From: Nibrella saemangeumensis
Lineage (GTDB): Bacteria; Bacteroidota; Bacteroidia; Cytophagales; Spirosomataceae
DNA: 64,000 nucleotides
Reading direction: 5' to 3'
Assembly (NCBI RefSeq): GCF_039541915.1
Contig: NZ_BAABHD010000073.1
Location: 1-64,000, forward strand
Part shown: piece after piece, positions 47,801 to 55,579 of the stretch
Numbering within the stretch: the stretch's first letter is position 1
Layout of the letters: each line of letters begins with the position of its first letter
Translations under genes and position numbers: made by a program
The notes under the pieces: model-generated
The model's input: only the letters and a program-made list of their open reading frames with translations
Told to the model about the DNA's origin: nothing
The model's database searches: none

Positions 47801-50800
47801 TCAATAACGATGCCGGCTCTAACCCAAGCCTGGTCAATTGCAGCTTTAGCGCCAATACAGCCAGTAGTGGGGGAGCTTTCTCTAATTTAAATTCCAATCC
47901 GGTGCTGACCAACTGCCTGTTCTGGAACAATGGAGGCAGCAACACCTTGTCAAACATAAGTGGTACGCTAACAGCTAATTACAGCCTGTTTGAACCTGCG
48001 GTGACGGGCTACACCGGCACTAACAATGTCACCAGCAGTAATTTACCGTTTATTAACGGCAGCACGGTACAGCTCAATGGTTGTTCTTCCGCCATCAATG
48101 CCGGCGATCCCAGTAGTGCTACAGCAGCCAGTGGGCCCTATAGTGCAACGAACCTGCCTCAAACTGATCTGGCTGGTAATGCCCGCATTGTGGGTGGTCG
48201 GGTAGATATTGGAGCCGTGGAGTACCAGGGGGGGGCGGGTAACCTGACCGTATCAGCTGCGACCTCAGCCAGCAGCGTGTGTGTGGGTCAGGCCGTGAGT
48301 TTGTCGGCGACGGTTACCGGCGGCAGCAGCCTGAGTTATAGCTGGACGGCTCCGGCGGGTGCCAACCTGGGTAGCCTCAGTACCAACCCCACCAGCGCTA
48401 CTATAGCAACGACCGGTCCGAAAGTGTTCACGCTGGTAGTAACTGATCAGACCAGCAATTGTACGGCCACCGCCAGTGTAACGATAACAGGCAGTGCGCA
48501 ACCGGTTGCTGCCATCAGTCCCAGTTCAGCCACCCTCACCTGTGCCAATCCGAGTGTGAGTCTGACGGCCAGCGGAGGCAGCACGTACCTGTGGAGCACA
48601 GGGGCTACTACGCCGGTTATCAGTGTGAGCCTGGCGGGTACGTATTCGGTCACGGTGAGCAATGGGAGTAGCTGTTTCGCTACGGCCAGTCGGATGGTGG
48701 AGTCCAATTTTACAGCACCTACGGCGTTGATCAGCCCCACCGCTTATACATTGACCTGTGCCAGTGGGGCGGTGAGCCTGACGGCCAGTGGGGGCGGTAC
48801 CTACCGTTGGGAGAACAATTCCACCAACCCGGTGCGGGGGGTGAGCAGTGCGGGTGTGTACTCGGTGACGGTGACGGCGGCCAACGGCTGCACGGCCACA
48901 ACCAGTGTGACCATCAGTATCGATAATTCAGCGGCCACTGCTACCATCAGTCCTAGTTCGGCGACGGTGACCTGCGCCAGCCCGAGTGTGAGTCTGACCG
49001 CCAGTGGGGGCAGTACGTACCAATGGAGTACCGGGCAAACGACTGCGGTCATTAGTGTGTCCCCACTTACGACGACCATCTACTCCGTGACAGTGACCAA
49101 TGCCAGTGGGTGTATCGCTACGGCCAGCCGGACAGTGGGCGTTAATCGAACGGCCCCAACGGCGATGATCAGCCCCAGTTCAGTCACCCTCACCTGCGCC
49201 AGTCCTTCGGTTAGTCTGACGGCCAGTGGCGGAGTGAGTTACCGCTGGGAAGATAACTCCACCAACCCGGTGCGGACTGTTAGCAGTGCCGGCGTTTACT
49301 CGGTAACGGTGACGGCGGCTAATGGCTGCACGGCCACGGCCAGTGTAACCGTGAGTCCTTCGGTGTCCTGTTTTCTCGTGCGGTATGTTAAGCCTACAGC
49401 CAGTGGCACGGGCGACGGCACCAGTTGGGCCAACGCGTCTGCCGATCTGCAGGCCATGGTTAATGCCCTTGCCGGCAATACCGCAGGTGGTGAAGTATGG
49501 GTAGCCGGGGGTACCTACAAGCCTACAGCCACCACCGACCGCACCATCAGCTTTAACATGCGCAATAATGTGGGTATTTATGGGGGCTTTGTGGGTACGG
49601 AAACAAACCGTAGCGAGCGACCTCTGGTCAGTCTTACCACGCCTTCCTCGTCCACCCTCAGCGGAGATATTGGTACCGCAGGCGTGATCACGGACAACAG
49701 CTTCCATGTAATTTATAACCGATTCAACACCAATCTGAACAGTACTGCCATTCTGGATGGATTTGTCATCACGAGGGGCAATTCGGATGCTGGGGGCGGT
49801 GGCATGCTCAATGAAATTGCCAGTCCCAGTGTAAGTAACTGCTTATTTACGGCCAATGGCGCTGCCACTGCGGGTGGGGGTATGGCCAATCTGGATTTGT
49901 CCAATCCCGCATTGGTTAACTGTAGCTTCAGCGCCAATACCGCTGCTTTTGGGGGCGGTGGTCTGTTTAACACTGGTTCTAGTCCGACGCTGACAAACTG
50001 TAGTTTTACCTCCAATACGGCGACCTCTGGTTCTGGCGGAGGCATATATAATGAATCGGCCTCTAATCCCGTTCTGGCCAACTGTAGTTTCATCGCCAAC
50101 TCGGCTACTTTTGGCGGTGGAGTCGGTAATTTATCATCCAGTCCGCGACTGGTCAACTGTAGCTTTAGCGCCAATTCAACAACGTCTGGTTTGGGTAGGG
50201 GAATGTTTAATGATTCATCTAATCCTACTTTGGCCAATAGTGTGGTTTGGGGCAATGGTGGGAACAACACCTTCCTGAATGTAACAAGTGGTTCGATAGT
50301 TGCCAGTTACTCCCTTTTTGAAACTGGGGTCAATGGCTATACTGGCTCTAACAACCTCACCAACAGCAGTTCTCCTTTTGTCGGCAGTAGTAATGTACAG
50401 CTTAATGGTTGTTCTTCCGCCATCAATGCCGGTGATCCCGCCAGTGCTACGGCCCTGAGCGGTCCTTACAGTGTGACGGCTCTGCCCCCAACGGATCTGG
50501 CCGGCAATGTCCGCATCGTGGGCGACCGGGTGGATATAGGCGCTTTCGAGTATCAAGGTGTAGCCGGTAATGTGGCGGTTTCGGTCACGGTTTCGGCCAA
50601 CAGTGTCTGTTTAGGTCAGGCCGTGAGTTTGTCGGCGACGGTCACCGGAGGCAGCAACCTGAGTTATAGCTGGAGTACACCGGCAGGAGCAGACCTGAGT
50701 AGTCTCAGCACCAACCCCACCAGCGCTACCCTATCAACGGCTGGTCCCAAGGTATTTACCGTGGTAGTGACCGACCAGGCCAGCAGTTGTACGGCCACGG

Positions 50801-53800
50801 CCAGTGCGACCGTGACGGGCAACGCGCAACCTGTGGCCAGCATCAATCCCAATTCGGCTACGCTCTCGTGTGACAGTCCGAGTGTGAGTCTGACGGCCAG
50901 CGGTGGCAGCACGTACCAGTGGAGCACGGGAGCCACTACCCCGGTTATCAGTGTAAGCCTGGCCGGTACCTATTCGGTGACGGTGGCTAATGCCGGCTGT
51001 ACCGCCACGGCCAGTGCAGTAGTAAGTGGTGCTGCGGGCGATTGCCTCTTTGTTCGGTATGTCAAGCCTTCAGCTAGCGGCACGGGCGACGGTACCAGTT
51101 GGGCCAATGCCTCCGGGGATTTGCAAGCCATGATCAATGCCGTAGCCACCAATACGAGCGGTGGTGAAGTATGGGTAGCGGCTGGTACCTACAAGCCGAC
51201 AGGTACGACCAACCGCAGCATTAGCTTCCAGATGAAGAACAATGTGGCCATTTACGGCGGCTTTGCGGGCACCGAAACCGCCCGCAGCCAGCGACCGCCG
51301 ATCAACCTGACCACGCCTTCCTCGTCTACCCTCAGCGGGGACATTGGTGCCGTAGGCAACAGTACCGACAACACGTACCATGTGATACATAACCAGTTTG
51401 GCTCGAACCTGAATAGCACCGCTATGCTGGACGGGTTTGTCATCACCGGCGGCAATTCGGATAGTCGGGGTGGAGGTATGCTTAACGAACCCGGTTCCAG
51501 TCCGACGGTGAGTAACTGCAGCTTTGTGGCCAACAACGCGGCTACCCTGGGGGGGGGGATAGCTAATCTGGGCGCTTCTCCCAGACTGGTCAACTGTACC
51601 TTCTCGGCTAATACGGCTGCTTTTGGCGGTGGGGCTATGTATAACAGCAACTCCAGTCCGAGCATTGTCAATTCCAGTTTCAGCACCAACTCAACGCCTG
51701 ATAGCGGAGGAGGTATATACAATGGTGATGGCTCTAATCCAAACCTGGTGAACTGTAGCTTTAGCGGTAATTCAGCCAGCGGTGGGGGGGCACTCTTCAA
51801 TTTTAACTCGAATCCGGTGCTGACCAACTGCCTGTTCTGGAACAATGGCGGCAGCAACACATTGTCAAATATAAGCGCTACGCTAACGGCTAATTACTCT
51901 CTGTTTGAGCCTGCGGTCAGCGGCTATACCGGCACCAACAACGTCACCAGCAGCAGTTCACCTTTTGTCGGCGGCAGCACGGTACAGCTCAATGGTTGCA
52001 CTCCCGCCATCAATGCCGGTGATCCCAATAGTGCTACGGCCCTGAGCGGTCCTTACAGTGTGACGGCCCTGCCCCAGACCGATCTGGCCGGCAATGCCCG
52101 CATCGTGGGTGGCCGGGTGGATGTTGGTGCTGTCGAGTATCAAGGAGTAGCAGGCAATCTAGTCGTGTCAGCTACAGCCTCAGCCACCAGTGTGTGTGTA
52201 GGTCAGACCGTGAGTTTATCTGCGACGGTTACCGGAGGCAGCAACCTGAGTTATAGCTGGACTGCTCCGGCGGGGGCAAGCCTGAGTAGCCTCAGTACCA
52301 ACCTGGTTACGGCTACCATCACAACGACTGGTCCAAAAGTATTCACGCTGGTGGTGAGTGATCAGACCAGCAATTGCACGGCCACGGCCAGTGTAACGGT
52401 GACGGGTAACGCACTGCCGGTGGCGGTGATCAATCCCAGCTCCGCCACGCTGACCTGTGCCAGTGGGTCAGTAAGCCTGACGGCCAGTGGGGGCATCAGC
52501 TACCGCTGGGAAGACAACTCCACCAGTGCCTTTCGGGTAGTGAGCAGTGCGGGGGGGTACTCGGTGACGGTGACAGCGGCCAACGGCTGCACGGCCACAA
52601 CCAGTGTGAGCATCACAGGAGACAACAGTGTGCCGGTGGCCGTGATCAGTCCCAGTTCTGCCACGCTGACTTGCGCCAATCCGAGTGTGAGTTTAACGGC
52701 ATCAGGCGGGGTAAGCTACCGCTGGAGTACGGGAGCCACCACGGCAGTGCTGCCAGTGAGTGTGGCGGCTATCTACTCGGTGACGGTCACTTCGGCCAAT
52801 GGCTGCACGGCCACCACCAGTGTGACTATCAGTGGAGACAACAGTGTGCCGGTGGCCGTGATCAGTCCCAGTTCGGCCACGCTGGCTTGTGCCAGTGGGG
52901 TAGTGAGCCTGACAGCCTCGGGTGGATTGAGTTACCGCTGGGAGGACAATAGCACTAGCGCGGTGCGGACCATTAGCAGTGCGGGGGTATACTCGGTGAC
53001 GGTCACTTCGGCCAATGGCTGCACGGCCACCACTAGTGTGAGCATCACAGGGGACAACAGCGTGCCGGTGGCGCTGATCAGTCCCAGCTCGGCGACCTTG
53101 ACTTGCACCAGTGGGGTGGTAAGCCTGACAGCCTCGGGTGGAGTGAGCTACCGGTGGGAGAACAACTCCACCAGTGCGGTGCGGACCGTCAGTGCAGCTG
53201 GGGTGTACTCGGTGACGGTAACGGCAGCCAATGGCTGCACGGCCACCACCAGTGCTCTGGTAGATGAAAATAAAACCCCGCCTGTGGCAAGCATTAGCGC
53301 TTCGGCAACAGCCGTCAGTGCAGGGCAGTCGGTGACTCTGACGGCTACTGGTGGAGCCACCTATGCGTGGAGTACGGGAGCCAACGGCAGTACCATCACC
53401 GTTACTCCGCAAACGGGCACGACTGTTTACTCGGTGACCGCTACCAATGGTGGGGGTTGTTCCGGCACCGCTTCGGTCAGCATTGTTGCTACGGGTGCAA
53501 ATTCGGTTGTAGGGCCTGCGAGCCTGTGCGTGAAGACAAGTCCGCCAGCCAGGGAAGAGATAAGTCTGCCAATAACCATGACGGTGGTGGCTGCCCCAGG
53601 GTCTTATGATTATAGCTGGTCGTACAAAGCGCCTAAGTCGACCAATTATAAATCGATAGAAACGGGTGGTACAGCCATTGGAAAGGTTGAGTTTGTGCCG
53701 GTGGCGGGAGAACCCAGTATAGCTATTAAGGGAACGAAGGGCAATCTGAACGGTTTACAGGGGTATGTGATCCGGCTGACGGTGACACTGAACGGTAATT

Positions 53801-54138
53801 TGATAGGTAGTGCAGAAACGCTGCTGGATGCCAGTTGCGCGTTTGGCAGCAGCAACACCCGGCAGGGGGTATTTACGGCAGAGCAAGTGGAGGTACTGTT
53901 GTATCCGAACCCAATGGTAGAGGTCTTGCAGGTAGACATTCGGGGCATACATCAACCGGTTAAGGTGAGTCTAATTGATCTGAAGGGTCTTCGGCAGGGG
54001 CAATGGACGGTGGAGCCTGTAGAGGGTATGGGCCAGTTGAAGACTTCGGTAAGTGGTTTATCTGCAGGGATGTATTTGCTGCAGGTAGAGACCGCTGAGG
54101 GTGTATTGCATCGTCAGCGGGTACTCAAGCACCGCTGA
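44878..54138 (+). CDS. Giant T9SS-exported surface protein 2 (four beta-helix modules)
   Basis: 3086 residues. Signal peptide ends near ASAQ. Four large modules, each opening RYVxP then EVWVAAGTYKP and IYGGFxGxE, start at about residues 44, 755, 1502 and 2060 and end at VDIGAYEYQ-like motifs. Each holds right-handed beta-helix repeats of the NCSFTGNTATNGGG type, as in polymorphic outer-membrane proteins. Between modules lie PKD-like ISPSSATLTCA repeats of about 71 residues. The C terminus is a T9SS type A domain (about 3005-3086, LLYPNPMVEVLQVD). It is probably a surface adhesin. Carbohydrate-lyase activity cannot be excluded for beta-helices but no catalytic motif was seen. Confidence 0.9.
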   Translation: MILPSTTINLKRISGFCHNQSVINRACLLVLLLSISVAASAQVRYVTPNGTNANPASATSWATATSDLQGAINSLASGEVWVAAGTYKPTTTTNRSISFQLKNNVAIYGGFAGNENLRSDRPAINLTTPSSSTLSGDIGGVGNKADNSYHVFYHPQFNGLNNTAILDGFVITGGNANGAASPDNSGGGMYNFDSQAVLFNCLFTGNTATNGAGIYNTGFSMSPSMTNCSFTSNTATNGGGIYSSGVGGFLTNCSFTGNTAQQSGGGMYYGSPANQVSLTNCSFSANTAADGGGLFNSSSNPSLTGASFTANTATNGGGMHNNGGTPNVFNSTFSGNIAGTGGGMYNTASASPDVRGCTFTSNTATSSGGGIHNNGANPGLQGCTFTSNTATNGGGMANAGSSPSIQTSNFNTNTASSSGGGMFNSGSSPTVSACGFTSNTAVSGGGMSNANNSSPSVTNSNFSSNTATSGGGMANIESNPNLDNCGFNSNKATNGGGMSNSVSNPNVTGCTFLSNTATDGGGMNNLSSSPTLTRCYFFLNSASAGGGGMYNLSNANAKLISCRFSNNTAAEGGGMYNYQSNPSLVNGEFVVNSATNGGALFNRTSASPGLVNCSIGANVATANGGALYNLPGAAPVLDNCVVWGNGSNPIFNSSASVTANYTLFDPAANTMYSGSNNLISSVLPFAGSEDLRLNTCSSAINAGNPASTTAVNGPFNATTLPQTDLVNNPRIVGGRVDIGAYEYQSAKGSCTTIVRYVKPTASGTGDGSSWANASGDLQGTINTLYAPEGAEVWVAAGTYKPTSTTNRSVSFQMKNNVAIYGGFVGTETARSQRPSVNLTTPSSSTLSGDIGTIGNSADNSYHVIYHQSGLNLNSSAMLDGFVITGGNSDSRGGGMLNEPGSSPTVSNCLFIANNAATLGGGIANLDASPRLVSCSFSANTASFGGGAIYNSNSSPSIVNSSFSANLSSGGSGGAINNDAGSNPSLVNCSFSANTASSGGAFSNLNSNPVLTNCLFWNNGGSNTLSNISGTLTANYSLFEPAVTGYTGTNNVTSSNLPFINGSTVQLNGCSSAINAGDPSSATAASGPYSATNLPQTDLAGNARIVGGRVDIGAVEYQGGAGNLTVSAATSASSVCVGQAVSLSATVTGGSSLSYSWTAPAGANLGSLSTNPTSATIATTGPKVFTLVVTDQTSNCTATASVTITGSAQPVAAISPSSATLTCANPSVSLTASGGSTYLWSTGATTPVISVSLAGTYSVTVSNGSSCFATASRMVESNFTAPTALISPTAYTLTCASGAVSLTASGGGTYRWENNSTNPVRGVSSAGVYSVTVTAANGCTATTSVTISIDNSAATATISPSSATVTCASPSVSLTASGGSTYQWSTGQTTAVISVSPLTTTIYSVTVTNASGCIATASRTVGVNRTAPTAMISPSSVTLTCASPSVSLTASGGVSYRWEDNSTNPVRTVSSAGVYSVTVTAANGCTATASVTVSPSVSCFLVRYVKPTASGTGDGTSWANASADLQAMVNALAGNTAGGEVWVAGGTYKPTATTDRTISFNMRNNVGIYGGFVGTETNRSERPLVSLTTPSSSTLSGDIGTAGVITDNSFHVIYNRFNTNLNSTAILDGFVITRGNSDAGGGGMLNEIASPSVSNCLFTANGAATAGGGMANLDLSNPALVNCSFSANTAAFGGGGLFNTGSSPTLTNCSFTSNTATSGSGGGIYNESASNPVLANCSFIANSATFGGGVGNLSSSPRLVNCSFSANSTTSGLGRGMFNDSSNPTLANSVVWGNGGNNTFLNVTSGSIVASYSLFETGVNGYTGSNNLTNSSSPFVGSSNVQLNGCSSAINAGDPASATALSGPYSVTALPPTDLAGNVRIVGDRVDIGAFEYQGVAGNVAVSVTVSANSVCLGQAVSLSATVTGGSNLSYSWSTPAGADLSSLSTNPTSATLSTAGPKVFTVVVTDQASSCTATASATVTGNAQPVASINPNSATLSCDSPSVSLTASGGSTYQWSTGATTPVISVSLAGTYSVTVANAGCTATASAVVSGAAGDCLFVRYVKPSASGTGDGTSWANASGDLQAMINAVATNTSGGEVWVAAGTYKPTGTTNRSISFQMKNNVAIYGGFAGTETARSQRPPINLTTPSSSTLSGDIGAVGNSTDNTYHVIHNQFGSNLNSTAMLDGFVITGGNSDSRGGGMLNEPGSSPTVSNCSFVANNAATLGGGIANLGASPRLVNCTFSANTAAFGGGAMYNSNSSPSIVNSSFSTNSTPDSGGGIYNGDGSNPNLVNCSFSGNSASGGGALFNFNSNPVLTNCLFWNNGGSNTLSNISATLTANYSLFEPAVSGYTGTNNVTSSSSPFVGGSTVQLNGCTPAINAGDPNSATALSGPYSVTALPQTDLAGNARIVGGRVDVGAVEYQGVAGNLVVSATASATSVCVGQTVSLSATVTGGSNLSYSWTAPAGASLSSLSTNLVTATITTTGPKVFTLVVSDQTSNCTATASVTVTGNALPVAVINPSSATLTCASGSVSLTASGGISYRWEDNSTSAFRVVSSAGGYSVTVTAANGCTATTSVSITGDNSVPVAVISPSSATLTCANPSVSLTASGGVSYRWSTGATTAVLPVSVAAIYSVTVTSANGCTATTSVTISGDNSVPVAVISPSSATLACASGVVSLTASGGLSYRWEDNSTSAVRTISSAGVYSVTVTSANGCTATTSVSITGDNSVPVALISPSSATLTCTSGVVSLTASGGVSYRWENNSTSAVRTVSAAGVYSVTVTAANGCTATTSALVDENKTPPVASISASATAVSAGQSVTLTATGGATYAWSTGANGSTITVTPQTGTTVYSVTATNGGGCSGTASVSIVATGANSVVGPASLCVKTSPPAREEISLPITMTVVAAPGSYDYSWSYKAPKSTNYKSIETGGTAIGKVEFVPVAGEPSIAIKGTKGNLNGLQGYVIRLTVTLNGNLIGSAETLLDASCAFGSSNTRQGVFTAEQVEVLLYPNPMVEVLQVDIRGIHQPVKVSLIDLKGLRQGQWTVEPVEGMGQLKTSVSGLSAGMYLLQVETAEGVLHRQRVLKHR
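47140..48230 (+). repeat. Beta-helix module 2 of surface protein 2 (near-copy of module 4)
   Basis: Corresponds to 51055-52143, offset about 3.9 kb. A 53-base block (47536-47588 and 51454-51506) is identical including synonymous sites, and the flanks are very similar, unlike modules 1 and 3. Confidence 0.8.
51055..52143 (+). repeat. Beta-helix module 4 of surface protein 2 (near-copy of module 2)
   Basis: Second member of the module 2/4 pair; the high nucleotide identity suggests recent duplication or gene conversion within the gene. Confidence 0.8.
52431..53270 (+). repeat. About 210-bp tandem repeats coding PKD-like domains
   Basis: Four units starting near 52431, 52630, 52847 and 53060, each coding PVAVISPSSATLTCA, SLTASGG and VYSVTVTxANGCTATTS. 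Long identical DNA stretches between units (for example around ggctgcacggccacca) make expansion or contraction by recombination likely. Confidence 0.85.
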
Positions 54139-54160
54139 TGCCCGGATACGTTTTTAAAGC

Positions 54161-54198
54161 AGAGGAGGCCGTCCTGCTAGGTCAGGACGGCCTCCTCT
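54161..54198 (+). terminator. Hairpin terminator after surface protein 2
   Basis: A perfect 16-bp stem (agaggaggccgtcctg and its complement) around a 6-base loop, 23 bases after the stop codon. Confidence 0.8.
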
Positions 54199-54323
54199 GT
54201 TCTGTAATGTCCTGTTCTGTCTAAAGTAGTTTTTTTACATATCTCAAGTGTCTTGCTGACGGCTCGGGTAGTTGTGAGAGACCACCTTGCGGGCTTATGG
54301 CGCGTTGCAAATTATTACCTGGA

Positions 54324-54449
54324 AAACTGTTCCTGCGAGAAGAACTGCTTGTGGTACCAGGCTTTGCCGATCCCCGCTACCTGAGCCGGGTATTTACGGA
54401 AGAATTTGGCGTTTCGCGCGGTAGTTTCCGCCAATTGAGCCAGCCGTAA
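54324..54449 (+). pseudogene. Remnant of a third HTCS (receiver end fused to AraC end)
   Basis: In frame, KLFLREELLVV (end of the receiver domain) runs straight into PGFADPRYLSRVFTEEF and GVSRGSFRQLSQP, ending at TAA 54447-54449. Compared with HTCS 1 and 2, everything before the receiver tail and roughly 110 residues between these two points are missing. It is a decayed third HTCS gene whose downstream promoter is intact. Confidence 0.88.
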
Positions 54450-54469
54450 GCAGAATTTTGCCTTGGTGA

Positions 54470-54524
54470 AAAAATACTCCACGTTTTTGAAACAACTCTC
54501 CACCTTTTTAAAACAATACTCCAC
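54470..54524 (+). promoter_or_regulatory. 21-bp-spaced direct repeats upstream of the cyclodipeptide synthase
   Basis: AAAAATACTCCAC at 54470, AACAACTCTCCAC at 54491 and AACAATACTCCAC at 54512; the period is exactly 21. The first unit starts 21 bases after the end of the HTCS remnant stop codon, the same register as at locus 2. It differs mainly by TACT for TAGT. Confidence 0.8.
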
Positions 54525-54543
54525 CTCGTTCTTGACAATTAAC

Positions 54544-54553
54544 GGTACACTTG
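54544..54553 (+). promoter_or_regulatory. Core promoter GGTACACTTG of the cyclodipeptide synthase gene
   Basis: GGTA begins 20 bases after the last repeat ends and 54 bases before the ATG, identical spacing to the two surface-protein promoters. The leader just before the ATG (gtgtacc) also resembles theirs (gtgtgtt, gtgtgct). Confidence 0.65.
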
Positions 54554-54597
54554 CCAAATATTCTTCATCTATTATCTACAGAAACAATAAGTGTACC

Positions 54598-55494
54598 ATG
54601 GGTCAAGTTTCTGCTTCATTTAAGCCGATCCGTCCGGATTCTTTCCATAATTCAGACGTAGAACCTGCCTATTTTAATATTCCTGATCTAACCCTACCAA
54701 GTGCAGACTATTTTTACTACGATCACTATGGTTCTGAAGGACTGGAAGGTAGATTTAGTATACTTCCGTTAAGCCATTCACGAGCCTTGCGAACAGGTCT
54801 TGACCTATTGAGCCAACAACCTCTTGTGCTCTTCGGTATAAGTCCTGGAAATGCCTTCTTTACACGAAAGCGGATCGAAATAGCCGTTTGTGGCATGGCT
54901 CAACTCTTTGGGGAGGTTGCAATTGTGGTTCCGGGTCCAATTTCTGCGCATACCTACAGGGCGCTCGGATACGGTGAGGAAAAAGTCGCGACTAAGGTAA
55001 GGACGGAAGGCCAGAATATCAGGAATCGTTGTTTACGGGCAATGGAACGCGCCCAAATTGAGAATCCATTAGCCAAGCTACGGATTCTCGACTGGGAGCG
55101 TGACATTGAATCACTGCCAGGCTATTGGGATGCTTATGCCGATGTTTGTCGGCTCTTTAATACCAATGAACAGTTTCAGAAAGCGGTACTCGACAAGGGT
55201 TATTCAGTGCTTAGTGCGAAACTCAGTGAAGACACCATCACACCGACTGCAGTACGCGAATGTGTCGAATATCTTTTAAAAGAATTTGCTTACCTGATGC
55301 TTTGTCGCGCTGCATCGGGCAAGGATCTGGTCATTCCTTACCATCAGGACTTTGCATTGGGACAAGGTTTTTGTGATGGCGAATATCAGGACCCGCTGCC
55401 TGGTATCGGCTGGCTTATCTTCAAAATCGAACTCGTTGGCGAGTCCAGCGTATTGGATTACGGAGCAAAGGATTTAATGGTTGGCCCTGCTTAG
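54598..55494 (+). CDS. tRNA-dependent cyclodipeptide synthase (NYH-type signature)
   Basis: Predicted to join two aminoacyl-tRNAs into a cyclic dipeptide (diketopiperazine) in the cytoplasm. 298 residues from the ATG at 54598, a position fixed by the conserved promoter-to-start distance. The hallmark GISPGNAFF at 80-88 gives nucleophile S82 and N85. Y225 and E229 in EYLLKEFAY match the catalytic Tyr-x3-Glu pair, and Y248-H249 in IPYHQDF match the residues that define the NYH subfamily (compare AlbC). A basic patch (R135-R151) fits tRNA binding. An N-terminal extension of about 50 residues is longer than in AlbC. Base composition is lower in GC than the neighbours. The amino acids used cannot be read by eye. 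Confidence 0.85.
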   Translation: MGQVSASFKPIRPDSFHNSDVEPAYFNIPDLTLPSADYFYYDHYGSEGLEGRFSILPLSHSRALRTGLDLLSQQPLVLFGISPGNAFFTRKRIEIAVCGMAQLFGEVAIVVPGPISAHTYRALGYGEEKVATKVRTEGQNIRNRCLRAMERAQIENPLAKLRILDWERDIESLPGYWDAYADVCRLFNTNEQFQKAVLDKGYSVLSAKLSEDTITPTAVRECVEYLLKEFAYLMLCRAASGKDLVIPYHQDFALGQGFCDGEYQDPLPGIGWLIFKIELVGESSVLDYGAKDLMVGPA

Positions 55495-55579
55495 TAGATA
55501 TTTTATACTAAGAAAGGTAGTATAATCAAATTATAAACGGATTGTCCCAGCTAATGTCACACTACCCAATTGATACTTT

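Noticed and set aside
54598..55494. Isocyanide synthase (Dit1/PvcA-like) as an explanation for the gene beside an oxygenase
   Set aside because: The GISPGN nucleophile motif, Tyr-x3-Glu pair and Tyr-His pair fit cyclodipeptide synthase; isocyanide synthase motifs were not seen.
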